NCBI GenBank assembly: GCA_022781985.1
Contig: JALESH010000021.1
Location: forward strand, 1 to 64,000
Length of the DNA: 64,000 nucleotides
DNA from: Lachnospiraceae bacterium
Lineage (GTDB): Bacteria; Bacillota; Clostridia; Lachnospirales; Lachnospiraceae
Direction: 5' to 3'
Shown here in pieces: positions 43,973 to 52,594 of this stretch (position 1 is the stretch's first letter; each line of letters begins with the position of its first letter). The translations under genes were made by a program, and so were the position numbers. The notes below the pieces were generated by a model. The model saw only the letters and a list, made by a program, of their open reading frames with translations, ran no database searches and was not told the origin of the DNA.

Positions 43973-45139
43973 ATGCTTTTTGTCAAAACAAATAAATTAA
44001 AAAAGGGAATGCGGCTTGCGAGACCTATTTATAATAGGGACGGGGTGCTGCTCTATGAGCGTAATTCCAAGCTTACCTCGCAGGGAGTCCTCAGTATTAA
44101 GGCTTTTGGGCTGCTGGGCTTATTTATTCTTGAACCGGCGGAACCGGTTCCCCCAATGACCCAGGAGGATATCCTGTTTGAGCGTTTTCAGACCATGACC
44201 GTGTTTGCTTTGAGAGAAGAACTGAACAGGATCAAAAATGATGAGAAAAAGAGTCCGAAGCTTCAGGTTATCGTAAATAATATTCAGAGACGTTACGGCC
44301 ATCTGGACAAAAAGATTAATTTTATCCAGAACCTCAGAAGCAAGGAAGATTATGTATATAAGCATGTCCTGAACGTGGCCATATTAAGCGCCATGATGAC
44401 CCATGCTTTAAAAATGAGTGTGGAGGAGCAGGCTGAAGTGGTGATAGCGGCTCTTTTGCATGAGATAGGCAAGCTGTCGGTGCCGAAGGAAATTTTAGAG
44501 AAGGATGAGCCTGATGAGGCTGAGCTGGAGATTATCTCTACCTATGAGCTGACGGGGCATGAGCTGATCGGCAAGGTGCTGCCGGATTCGCCCAATGTAA
44601 GAAGAATCTGTGTGCAGGCTCACAAGGCCATGGAAGCGATACAGAGGGGAGGGACTTTGGATAACAAGAGGCTGCTGCAGGGAGCCAAGGTACTGATCGT
44701 GGCAGGGGCATATGACCGGATGACGGCCATGCAGCTGGATCATGCGCCGGAGTCGGAGGTGAGTGCTGTCAGGTATCTGCTGCACAATCAGGAGTTCTTC
44801 GATTCGGATGCTATTGATGCGCTGATTCGCTCCATCAATATACTGATACCCGGTGTGAGTGTAGAACTTAACACAGGTGAAAAGGCCATCGTGATAAAAA
44901 ATAATGACCATAATGTTCTGCGCCCCAGAGTGCTTTGCTTCAAAAATAACAATATCATAGATCTGAGCGAGAAGGAATATGATGATGTCAAGGTTGTTGA
45001 CATTATGAAGACTATGGATAACCGGTATATTTTTGATACGAAGACTCTGCGGGAAAACGGTATCTTTGTGCCGGAGCCGGAAGAGGCGGAGATGCAGAAG
45101 GGGATTGAAGAGGCTGATGAGGAAGATGCGGAAGCATAA
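43973..45139 (+). CDS. Degenerate HD-GYP-domain protein
   Basis: 388 residues. The N-terminal ~60 residues resemble the small domain found before HD-GYP phosphodiesterases (KTNKLKKGMRLARPIYNRDG). The HD region reads ALLHEIGKLSVPKEIL, so the metal-binding Asp of HD is a Glu. The GYP part is replaced by a sequence reading AHKAMEAIQRGG. It is therefore doubtful that it hydrolyses cyclic di-GMP; it may be a sensor or use another substrate. GGGGGAGA supports the ATG at 43973. Co-transcription with sigK is likely. Confidence 0.8.
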   Translation: MLFVKTNKLKKGMRLARPIYNRDGVLLYERNSKLTSQGVLSIKAFGLLGLFILEPAEPVPPMTQEDILFERFQTMTVFALREELNRIKNDEKKSPKLQVIVNNIQRRYGHLDKKINFIQNLRSKEDYVYKHVLNVAILSAMMTHALKMSVEEQAEVVIAALLHEIGKLSVPKEILEKDEPDEAELEIISTYELTGHELIGKVLPDSPNVRRICVQAHKAMEAIQRGGTLDNKRLLQGAKVLIVAGAYDRMTAMQLDHAPESEVSAVRYLLHNQEFFDSDAIDALIRSINILIPGVSVELNTGEKAIVIKNNDHNVLRPRVLCFKNNNIIDLSEKEYDDVKVVDIMKTMDNRYIFDTKTLRENGIFVPEPEEAEMQKGIEEADEEDAEA

Positions 45140-45188
45140 TCTTTTATGAGGCAGCCTGATTATTTTTATATTCTGAGTTTTAATTTTC

Positions 45189-45233
45189 ATATATTCGATA
45201 CGTCCGGCGTTCTGCCGAACGTACCGAATATAT
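45189..45233. terminator. Long imperfect palindrome, possible terminator
   Basis: ATATATTCG-TACGT-CGGC (45189-45208) folds on its complement (45214-45233) with only two mismatches and a 5-base loop. It lies 50 bases after the HD protein stop. No T run follows, so it may be a terminator, an RNA-stability element or a protein-binding site. Confidence 0.6.
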
Positions 45234-45349
45234 AAGATTCTGATTGGGGATTCTCCCATTATTCCAAATTTTATTGTTCCTGATTCTTTTTCTGGGATCC
45301 AGAAGAGCTGCTTTATTTTTATACAAATTCATAGATAAAAGGAGGGTAT

Positions 45350-46873
45350 ATGTACAGTACGATTGTGTCTGCTGCCGTCTGCGGCATGGAGGTGGTTATG
45401 GTACACGTGGAGGTTGACATAGCACAGGGCCTGCCCGGCTTTATACTGGTAGGGTATTTGAGCGGAGAGGTAAAGGAAGCGGGGGAGAGAGTAAGGATAG
45501 CTTTGAAAAATGCGGGGGTCAGCCTGCCGCCTATGAGGATTACGGTGAATCTTTCCCCGGCTCATATAAAAAAGGGCGGGACTGCCTTTGATTTGCCTAT
45601 TGCCATTGGAATTCTGAGAACCCTGGGCTACATACCTCCCGACAGTACAGAAGGGCTGCTGGCGGTGGGAGAGCTGAGCCTGAATGGAACGGTAAATCCG
45701 GTGAGAGGGGTGCTGCCCCTGGTAAAAAAGGGAAGGGAGGAGGGCTTTGGCCGCTGCATGGTACCCATGGAAAACTGCTGGGAGGGAAGGATGATAGGGG
45801 GCATGGATATCATCGGTGCTAGGGACTTGAATGGGGTCATGGAATATCTCAGAAATGGCAGAAGGGAAGAGGAGAGAGAAGACAGACACTGTGAAATGCA
45901 GGAGATGAAGCAGGGGGATTTCGGGGAGATTGCAGGTCAGACTGCGGCGAAGAGGGCAGCGGAGATAGCGGCGGCAGGGTTCCACAACCTGCTTCTCATC
46001 GGGCCGCCGGGTTCCGGAAAGACGATGATAGCAAAACGAATCCCGGGGATCCTGCCTCCCCTTACGGAGGAGGAAAGGCTGGAGGTATCTTCCATTTATA
46101 GTGTGGCCGGGCTTCTGGCCGGCAGGCATTCCCTTATTTCCCACAGGCCTTTTATGAATCCCCATCACACCATCACGGCACAGGCTCTTGTGGGAGGCGG
46201 GAGGACGGTGAGGCCGGGAATCATAAGTCTGGCACATAAAGGAGTATTGTTTTTTGACGAGCTTCCGGAATTTAAGACAAATACTGTGGATCTGCTCAGG
46301 CAGCCCCTGGAGGAAAAACAGATCCGTATTGTGAGACTGGAGGGAAGTTATGCTTTTCCCGCAGATATTATGTTCGTGGCTGCCATGAATCCCTGTCCCT
46401 GCGGCTACTATCCGGATATGAACAGATGCCGATGTACTGCGCCCAGTGTGAGACGATATCAGAACCATGTGTCCGGGCCGGTGCTTGACAGGATAGATAT
46501 CTGTGCCGGAGTCTCTCCTATTGAAATCAGCCAGCTGGGTGAGGGGCATGTGCAGGAAAGCAGTGAAGCTATACGGTCAAGGGTGATGAGGGCGAGAAGG
46601 ATCCAGGAGGAAAGGTATCGGGGCAGGGAGTACCGTTTTAATTCCCTGCTTCCCCGGTGTGCTGTGGAGGAATTCTGTTTTCTGGAAAAGGAAGAAAGGG
46701 AGTTTCTGGGGCGGGCCTATACCCGCACAGGAATGAGTGCCAGAGCCTACTACCGTGTGCTGAGAGTGGCCAGAACCATTGCGGATCTGGAGGAATCTGA
46801 GAGAATCACCGAATTACATCTGGCAGAGGCTCTGGAATGCCGAATGGCGGGAGAAAAATATTGGGAAAGGTAG
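45350..46873 (+). CDS. comM: ComM/YifB-type AAA+ ATPase (Mg-chelatase-like)
   Basis: 507 residues. The N-terminal domain has the LonC-like fold (MVHVEVDIAQGLPGF, LSPAHIKKGGTAFDLPIA). The AAA+ core has IGPPGSGKTMIAKR, FFDELPEF and a Cys cluster (NPCPCGYYPDMNRCRC). Family members are helicases that drive branch migration in natural transformation and recombination. It is followed three bases later by dprA, so the two recombination genes are linked. AAAGGAGGG supports the ATG at 45350. Confidence 0.94.
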   Translation: MYSTIVSAAVCGMEVVMVHVEVDIAQGLPGFILVGYLSGEVKEAGERVRIALKNAGVSLPPMRITVNLSPAHIKKGGTAFDLPIAIGILRTLGYIPPDSTEGLLAVGELSLNGTVNPVRGVLPLVKKGREEGFGRCMVPMENCWEGRMIGGMDIIGARDLNGVMEYLRNGRREEEREDRHCEMQEMKQGDFGEIAGQTAAKRAAEIAAAGFHNLLLIGPPGSGKTMIAKRIPGILPPLTEEERLEVSSIYSVAGLLAGRHSLISHRPFMNPHHTITAQALVGGGRTVRPGIISLAHKGVLFFDELPEFKTNTVDLLRQPLEEKQIRIVRLEGSYAFPADIMFVAAMNPCPCGYYPDMNRCRCTAPSVRRYQNHVSGPVLDRIDICAGVSPIEISQLGEGHVQESSEAIRSRVMRARRIQEERYRGREYRFNSLLPRCAVEEFCFLEKEEREFLGRAYTRTGMSARAYYRVLRVARTIADLEESERITELHLAEALECRMAGEKYWER

Positions 46874-46876
46874 GAG

Positions 46877-48019
46877 ATGGCCATGGGGAATATGGAATGG
46901 GAGGAGCAGAAGGCCTATGCCTACTGGCTGGCCAGGGTGCCCGGTCTGGGTAACGGAACGAAGAAAAGACTGGAGGAGTATGCCGGATCTGCCAGGCTGG
47001 TATATGAAATGAGGAGGAGGGATCTGAAAGAGATCCTGACAGAGGCCAAAATAGAAAGGCTGATGAAGGCAAAAGAAAAGGAAGGGATCTGGGAAAGGTA
47101 TGAGGAGCTGAAACGGCGGGGAATAGGCTTTTACTCCATCTGTCAGCCCGGCTATCCGGAGAAGCTGAAAAATATCCGGGATGCTCCCTATGCAGTCTAC
47201 GCGGAAGGACGGCTGCCGGAGGACACAAGGCCCGCTGTGGCTGTGATAGGGGCCAGGCAATGTTCGGAATACGGACGTTTTATGGCGGAGAGATGCGGCA
47301 GGGAGCTGGCTCTGGAGGGGGTGAACGTGATAAGCGGTATGGCCAGAGGGATCGACGGGATCAGTCAGTGGGCGGCCCTAAAGGCGGGAGGGACCTCCTA
47401 TGGCGTTCTGGGATGCGGCACCAACATATGCTATCCCCCGGAAAATCATCAGCTCTATGAGGCACTGAAAAGCAGGGGAGGGATATTGTCGGAGCTGCCG
47501 CCGGACACAGCGCCCAGGCCGGAGTTTTTTCCTATGCGCAACAGGCTGATCAGCGGCCTGGCTGACCTGGTGCTGATCATAGAGGCCAGGAATAAAAGCG
47601 GCACACTGATCACAGCTGATTTGGCTCTGGAGCAGGGGAAGGAGGTGTATGTGGTGCCGGGGCGGGTGACAGATCCCCTGAGTCAGGGGTGCAACCGCCT
47701 GCTGGGGCAGGGAGCAGGGCTTATGGGCTCGATCCGGGCCATGCTGGAGGAAACAGGGCTGAGTGCCCGTGCAGCCGGAGCGGATGACCGGGAGGAGGAC
47801 GCCGGGAGGAGGCCGTATGGATCGGATGGGGAAGAGGAGAGGGTTTTGCATGTGCTGGATTTTTGCCCCAAGAGCCTGGAGAATATACAGAGGGAGACCG
47901 GGATGGAATACGGGAGGATGATGTTTGTCCTGATGAAGCTGTGTCTGGATGGCAAGGCAGAGCAGGTGTCCGCCGGACAGTTTGTTATGAAAACAGAAGA
48001 CGGCTGCCGGTATGAATAA
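46877..48019 (+). CDS. dprA: DNA processing protein DprA
   Basis: 380 residues. DprA loads RecA on incoming single-stranded DNA. The Rossmann core shows VAVIGARQCSEYGR, SGMARGIDGISQWAALKAGG, GVLGCG and ARNKSGTLITADLALEQGKEV. A winged-helix domain closes the C terminus. Conserved DprA is found in most bacteria whether or not they are competent. The start lies 3 bases after comM. Confidence 0.95.
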   Translation: MAMGNMEWEEQKAYAYWLARVPGLGNGTKKRLEEYAGSARLVYEMRRRDLKEILTEAKIERLMKAKEKEGIWERYEELKRRGIGFYSICQPGYPEKLKNIRDAPYAVYAEGRLPEDTRPAVAVIGARQCSEYGRFMAERCGRELALEGVNVISGMARGIDGISQWAALKAGGTSYGVLGCGTNICYPPENHQLYEALKSRGGILSELPPDTAPRPEFFPMRNRLISGLADLVLIIEARNKSGTLITADLALEQGKEVYVVPGRVTDPLSQGCNRLLGQGAGLMGSIRAMLEETGLSARAAGADDREEDAGRRPYGSDGEEERVLHVLDFCPKSLENIQRETGMEYGRMMFVLMKLCLDGKAEQVSAGQFVMKTEDGCRYE

Positions 48020-48044
48020 ATATTCTCTTTTTTCATAATATTAC

Positions 48045-48073
48045 TTGCAAGCGCAGAAATTTTATTGTATAGT
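48045..48073 (+). promoter_or_regulatory. Sigma-A promoter of topA
   Basis: TTGCAA (48045-48050) and TATAGT (48068-48073) are 17 bases apart, 54 bases before the start codon. Confidence 0.7.
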
Positions 48074-48127
48074 GATGCAAGTTGACTATCCGGGAAGGAT
48101 AGGCTGGAGAATGGACAGGTGAAGCGT

Positions 48128-50239
48128 ATGGCAAAGTATTTAGTGATAGTGGAGTCACCGGCAAAGGTGAAGACAATAAAAAAGTTTCTGGGACCCAACT
48201 ATGAGGTGGCGGCCAGCAACGGGCATGTGAGGGATCTGCCGAAAAGCCGGCTGGGTGTGGATGTGGAGCACGGTTACGAGCCCAGATATATCACCATCAG
48301 GGGAAAGGGAGACATCCTGGCGAATCTTCGCAAGGAGGTAAAAAAAGCAGAGAAGATCTATCTGGCAACTGACCCTGACCGGGAGGGGGAGGCCATATCC
48401 TGGCATCTGCTCAAGGCCCTGAAGCTGGAGGACAAGAAGGTATACAGGATCACATTTAATGAAATTACAAAAAATGCAGTAAAGGCGTCTCTGAAAAATG
48501 CAAGGGAGATCAATATGGATCTGGTAGATGCCCAGCAGGCCAGAAGGGTGCTTGACCGTATGGTTGGGTACTGTATTTCCCCTTTGTTATGGGCCAAGGT
48601 CAAGCGTGGGCTGAGCGCGGGCAGGGTACAGTCGGTGGCACTGCGGATCATCTGTGATAGAGAAGAGGAGATCAATGAATTTATTCCCCAGGAATATTGG
48701 ACATTGGACGTTCTTTTCCGTGCCGGAGGGGAGAGGAAGCCCATTGCAGCCAGGTATTACGGAACCCGGGCAGAACGTAAGGGGATTTCCTCCGAAGAAG
48801 AACTGAAACGGATCATGGAGGAACTGGAGGGGGCGGAATATAAGGTTGCAGAGGTGAAAAGAGGGGAACGAACCAAGAAGCCGCCGCTGGCCTTTACTAC
48901 CTCTACCTTACAGCAGGAGGCCAGTAAGGCGCTCAATTTTTCCACACAGAAAACCATGCGTCTGGCGCAGCAGCTGTACGAAGGCGTGGATATCAAAGGG
49001 AGCGGAACGGTAGGTGTCATCACCTATCTGCGTACGGATTCCACTAGGATCTCAGAGGAAGCAGAGCAGACGGCCAGGCAATATATCAGTGAGGTCTATG
49101 GAGAAGCATATGCGGCCGTGAGTATCAGGGAGAAAAAAGAGAGCCAGAAAATACAGGATGCACACGAAGCCATCCGTCCTACGGATGTGACCAGGACTCC
49201 CGCCCAGCTGAAGGAGTCCCTGTCCCGGGATCAGTTTCGTCTGTATCAGCTGATCTGGAAGCGTTTCCTGGCCAGCCGTATGAATCCGGCTAAGTATGAA
49301 ACTGCCAATGTTAAAATAGACGGGGGAAACCATCGCTTTACCGTATCCGCATCCAGGGTGGCCTTTGAGGGTTTTCTGAGTGTGTATACAGAGGATGATG
49401 AAAGAGAGGAAAACCATGCCCTGGTCAAAAGCATAGATAAGGATACAGCACTGCTGTTTGAGGGCTTTGATTATAAGCAGCACTTTACGCAGCCTGCGCC
49501 CCATTATACGGAGGCTTCCCTGGTGCGGGCCCTGGAGGAGCTGGGAATCGGACGTCCCAGCACCTATGCGCCTACTATTACAACCATATTGGCAAGGCGT
49601 TATGTGGTAAAAGAAAATAAGAATCTCTATGTAACGGAGCTGGGCGAGATCGTCAACCATATCATGAAGGAAGCCTTTGCAAGTATCGTGGATGTGCATT
49701 TTACTGCCAATCTGGAGGCTCTTTTGGACGGAGTGGAAGAGGGGAATGTAAATTGGAAGACCATCGTGTCAAATTTTTATCCCGATCTGGAGGAGGCGGT
49801 AAAGAAGGCGGAAGAGGAGCTGGAGCACGTACAGATTGCGGATGAGGTTTCTGATGAGGTCTGTGAGCTCTGCGGCAGGCAGATGGTGATCAAGTACGGC
49901 CCTCATGGAAGGTTTTTGGCCTGTCCGGGCTTTCCCGAGTGCCGCAGCGCCAAGCCCTACTATGAAAAAATAGGTGTGGAGTGTCCGAAATGCGGTAAGG
50001 ATATTGTGCTGAAAAAGACAAAGAAGGGCAGAAGGTACTATGGATGTATCGGCAATCCTGAATGTGACTTCATGGTGTGGCAGAAGCCTTCCAAGGTAAG
50101 ATGCAGCCAGTGCGGCTCTATCATGCTGGAAAAGGGGAATAAGCTGGTCTGCGCAGGCGAGGACTGCGGATTTGTAAGGAATAAGGATGAAGGTCTGCAA
50201 AATGAAGAAATAATGCCTACAAATTCGAAAATTGTTTAA
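48128..50239 (+). CDS. topA: DNA topoisomerase I
   Basis: 703 residues. TopA relaxes negative supercoils. The TOPRIM domain has YLVIVESPAKVKTIKKFLG and TDPDREGEAISWH; the active-site Tyr is in TYLRTDSTRI. The C terminus holds three C4 zinc fingers (CELCG, CPKCG, CSQCG). ATG 48128 gives the universal MAKYLVIVESPAK start and has AGGTG upstream; GTG 48119 is the other option. It ends 142 bases before codY. Confidence 0.97.
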   Translation: MAKYLVIVESPAKVKTIKKFLGPNYEVAASNGHVRDLPKSRLGVDVEHGYEPRYITIRGKGDILANLRKEVKKAEKIYLATDPDREGEAISWHLLKALKLEDKKVYRITFNEITKNAVKASLKNAREINMDLVDAQQARRVLDRMVGYCISPLLWAKVKRGLSAGRVQSVALRIICDREEEINEFIPQEYWTLDVLFRAGGERKPIAARYYGTRAERKGISSEEELKRIMEELEGAEYKVAEVKRGERTKKPPLAFTTSTLQQEASKALNFSTQKTMRLAQQLYEGVDIKGSGTVGVITYLRTDSTRISEEAEQTARQYISEVYGEAYAAVSIREKKESQKIQDAHEAIRPTDVTRTPAQLKESLSRDQFRLYQLIWKRFLASRMNPAKYETANVKIDGGNHRFTVSASRVAFEGFLSVYTEDDEREENHALVKSIDKDTALLFEGFDYKQHFTQPAPHYTEASLVRALEELGIGRPSTYAPTITTILARRYVVKENKNLYVTELGEIVNHIMKEAFASIVDVHFTANLEALLDGVEEGNVNWKTIVSNFYPDLEEAVKKAEEELEHVQIADEVSDEVCELCGRQMVIKYGPHGRFLACPGFPECRSAKPYYEKIGVECPKCGKDIVLKKTKKGRRYYGCIGNPECDFMVWQKPSKVRCSQCGSIMLEKGNKLVCAGEDCGFVRNKDEGLQNEEIMPTNSKIV

Positions 50240-50248
50240 AAATCATGA

Positions 50249-50263
50249 TATTTTCAAAATATT
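50249..50263 (+). promoter_or_regulatory. Candidate CodY box upstream of codY
   Basis: TATTTTCAAAATATT matches 12 of 15 positions of the CodY consensus AATTTTCWGAAAATT known from Bacillus and other Firmicutes. It lies 14 bases before the -35 box, a position that fits autoregulation. Confidence 0.6.
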
Positions 50264-50276
50264 TACCCCAAAATTG

Positions 50277-50305
50277 TTGAAATTGCTAAAAGACTGTGTT
50301 ACAAT
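50277..50305 (+). promoter_or_regulatory. Sigma-A promoter of codY
   Basis: TTGAAA (50277-50282) and TACAAT (50300-50305) are exactly 17 bases apart, 75 bases before the ATG. Confidence 0.8.
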
Positions 50306-50380
50306 GGGTCAAATGTGATAATTAACAGTTTTGGGGGATTTTTTTTACAGTAAAAAGGTGATAAAAACGGAGGTAGTGGC

Positions 50381-51169
50381 ATGAGCAGTGTTCAATTGCT
50401 GGACAAGACGAGAAAAATTGGTAAATTGCTGCACAATAACAGCACGAGCAAGGTCATATTCAACGATATCTGTAATGTGCTGTGCGAAATTTTGTCTTCT
50501 GATGTGCTTGTGATCAGTAAAAAAGGAAAGATTCTGGGGGTAGGAACTGCGGAATCGGTAGAATCTATCCATGAGCTGATGGCAGACAGGGTGGGGGGCT
50601 TTATTGACACCATGCTGAATGAAAGAATGCTGGCTGTGCTGTCCACAAAGGAGAATGTGAACCTGGAGACCCTGGGCTTTGAGAGTATAGATGTAAAAAA
50701 ATTCCAGGCGATCATAACGCCTATTGAGATTGCCGGAGAGCGGCTTGGAACGCTGTTTATATATAAATGCAATGAGCAGTATGATATAGATGATATCATA
50801 CTCTGTGAATACGGCACTACGGTAGTGGGGCTGGAGATGCTGCGGGCTGTCAATGAGGAAAGCGCGGAGGAAAACAGGAGGCTCGCTGTGATCCGATCGG
50901 CCATCAGCACCCTTTCTTTTTCCGAGCTGGAGGCGATCGTCCATATTTTTGAGGAGCTGGGCGGTATGGAGGGGATCCTGGTTGCCAGCAAGATAGCGGA
51001 CAGGGTGGGGATCACCCGTTCGGTTATCGTCAATGCATTAAGAAAATTTGAGAGTGCCGGTGTTATAGAGTCCCGTTCCTCGGGAATGAAGGGCACCTAT
51101 ATCAAGGTATTGAATGAGGCGGTATTTGAAGAAATTGAAAAAATAAAAAAAGAAAACAGAAAATTATGA
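50381..51169 (+). CDS. codY: GTP- and branched-chain-amino-acid-sensing repressor CodY
   Basis: 262 residues. The opening LLDKTRKIGKLLHNN and the GAF domain sense GTP and isoleucine/valine. The C-terminal winged helix includes ASKIADRVGITRSVIVNALRKFESAGVIESRS, a near-universal CodY motif. CodY represses growth-limiting genes until nutrients fall and, in Bacillus, also limits motility. It lies directly before the flagellar operon but is separated from it by a terminator and promoter. A candidate CodY box stands in its own control region. Confidence 0.97.
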   Translation: MSSVQLLDKTRKIGKLLHNNSTSKVIFNDICNVLCEILSSDVLVISKKGKILGVGTAESVESIHELMADRVGGFIDTMLNERMLAVLSTKENVNLETLGFESIDVKKFQAIITPIEIAGERLGTLFIYKCNEQYDIDDIILCEYGTTVVGLEMLRAVNEESAEENRRLAVIRSAISTLSFSELEAIVHIFEELGGMEGILVASKIADRVGITRSVIVNALRKFESAGVIESRSSGMKGTYIKVLNEAVFEEIEKIKKENRKL

Positions 51170-51194
51170 ACTGTCGCGGGAATCGACAGAATAA

Positions 51195-51234
51195 AAAGGG
51201 GATTTACAGAATTATTTATAAATCCTTTTTTTTT
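51195..51234 (+). terminator. Rho-independent terminator of codY
   Basis: GGATTTA (51200-51206) pairs with TAAATCC (51219-51225), followed by nine T. It begins about 30 bases after the stop codon. Confidence 0.85.
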
Positions 51235-51245
51235 GCAAAAAAAAC

Positions 51246-51273
51246 TTGTGTTTTTGCATAAATTATTTATAAT
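51246..51273 (+). promoter_or_regulatory. Sigma-A-like promoter of the flagellar operon
   Basis: TTGTGT (51246-51251) and a perfect TATAAT (51268-51273) are 16 bases apart, 44 bases before flgB. No sigma-D-type box was seen here. Confidence 0.7.
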
Positions 51274-51317
51274 AGAATGTAACAAATAAAGAAGGTAGAC
51301 ACCCAAAGGAGAAGCAG

Positions 51318-51707
51318 ATGATCAATACAAGCGCATTCGATTATATTAATATTTTGGGAAAGACAGCAGATGCTGCATGGATCCGCAACGATGTGATTGC
51401 CAACAATATAGCCAATGCAACCACGCCGGGCTATAAGAGAGAGGAAGTGGAATTCGAGGCAGAGCTGGAAAAGGCCCTGAGGAATTCTAGGTACACATCT
51501 ATGGATGATAAGGTGGGAAATCTCAAAATCAACAGGCTGAGTCCCCGTACCTACAGAGACTCTGCGGGATTTTCCTACAGACTGGACGGCAACAATGTAG
51601 ATATTGAGACAGAGAATGTAGCACTGGCCTCCAACCAGATGAAGTATAATGGCTTGATAGATTGTCTGACTCAGGAGTTCAAAAATCTGCAGATGGTTAT
51701 GAAATAA
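51318..51707 (+). CDS. flgB: Flagellar basal-body rod protein FlgB
   Basis: 129 residues. FlgB forms the proximal rod of the flagellum. The motif IANNIANATTPGYKREEV is the rod-protein signature. AAAGGAG lies 6 bases ahead of the ATG. It is the first gene of the flagellar operon that fills the rest of the window. Confidence 0.96.
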   Translation: MINTSAFDYINILGKTADAAWIRNDVIANNIANATTPGYKREEVEFEAELEKALRNSRYTSMDDKVGNLKINRLSPRTYRDSAGFSYRLDGNNVDIETENVALASNQMKYNGLIDCLTQEFKNLQMVMK

Positions 51708-51725
51708 AAGTGAGGGAGTGTAAAT

Positions 51726-52172
51726 ATGAGTATTTTTTCATCGTTCAACATTAATTCATCGGGCCTTACGGCGCAGAGATACCGAATGGATATCATATCT
51801 CAGAATCTTGCCAATGCCAATACCACCCGGACCGAGGATGGTACTCCGTACCGGAGGAAGGTAGTGACTTTTGCGGAAAAGAACAGCCAGACTTCATTCA
51901 GCAGGGTGCTGAATGAAGCCACTGACAGGTATTCGGGAACGGGTGTGAAGGTGAATGGAGTATATGAGGATACCTGGAATGAAATGATTCAGACCTATGA
52001 TCCCTCTCATCCTGATGCGGATGAAAACGGCTATGTCTGGTATCCTAACGTGAATACGGTTGCTGAGATGACGGATTTGATCGATGCCAGCAGGGCTTAT
52101 GAAGCTAATGCCACTGCTTTTACGGCCAGCAAGGCGATGGCCCTGAAGGGGCTGGAGATGGGCAAGGCATAA
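51726..52172 (+). CDS. flgC: Flagellar basal-body rod protein FlgC
   Basis: 148 residues. FlgC joins FlgB in the proximal rod. ISQNLANANTTRTEDGTPYRRK is the rod signature; the C-terminal helix contains the usual SRAYEANATAF motif. It follows flgB by 18 bases. Confidence 0.96.
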   Translation: MSIFSSFNINSSGLTAQRYRMDIISQNLANANTTRTEDGTPYRRKVVTFAEKNSQTSFSRVLNEATDRYSGTGVKVNGVYEDTWNEMIQTYDPSHPDADENGYVWYPNVNTVAEMTDLIDASRAYEANATAFTASKAMALKGLEMGKA

Positions 52173-52234
52173 TGGAGCCGGTGCTGCTGTGTGAAAATGA
52201 TAAGACGTAGGGTCATGGATAAATGGAGGGAAAA

Positions 52235-52558
52235 ATGGAGATCACATCTTTGTACAACGTGACATCGGGAGCTGTGCGGCAGGCTGCGGAGAGCGGCGTG
52301 ATAGGGAGGCAGGCTCTGGAAAAGGCGGATACATCTTTTGAAAGCATATTCCGAAAAGCTATGGATAATATCGACACCACCAACAGTTATTTGTCAGACA
52401 TGGAAAATGAAGAGGTGAGATGGATGCTCGGTGAAACCGAGAATACTCACGAGCTTACCATTGCAATGAATAAGGCGGCGACAGCTCTGCAGTATACTGT
52501 TGCGGTTCGTGACAAGGTGCTGGAAGCATATAAAGAGCTGATGCAAATACAAATCTAA
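52235..52558 (+). CDS. fliE: Flagellar hook-basal body complex protein FliE
   Basis: 107 residues. FliE links the MS ring to the rod. The C-terminal half ENTHELTIAMNKAATALQYTVAVRDKVLEAYKELM matches the family. GGAGG (52225-52229) stands 5 bases before the ATG at 52235, so the earlier ATG (52223), which overlaps this site, is not used. Confidence 0.93.
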   Translation: MEITSLYNVTSGAVRQAAESGVIGRQALEKADTSFESIFRKAMDNIDTTNSYLSDMENEEVRWMLGETENTHELTIAMNKAATALQYTVAVRDKVLEAYKELMQIQI

Positions 52559-52594
52559 ATAGTCTGATAGGTAAATCAGATAAGGAGACTTAAA

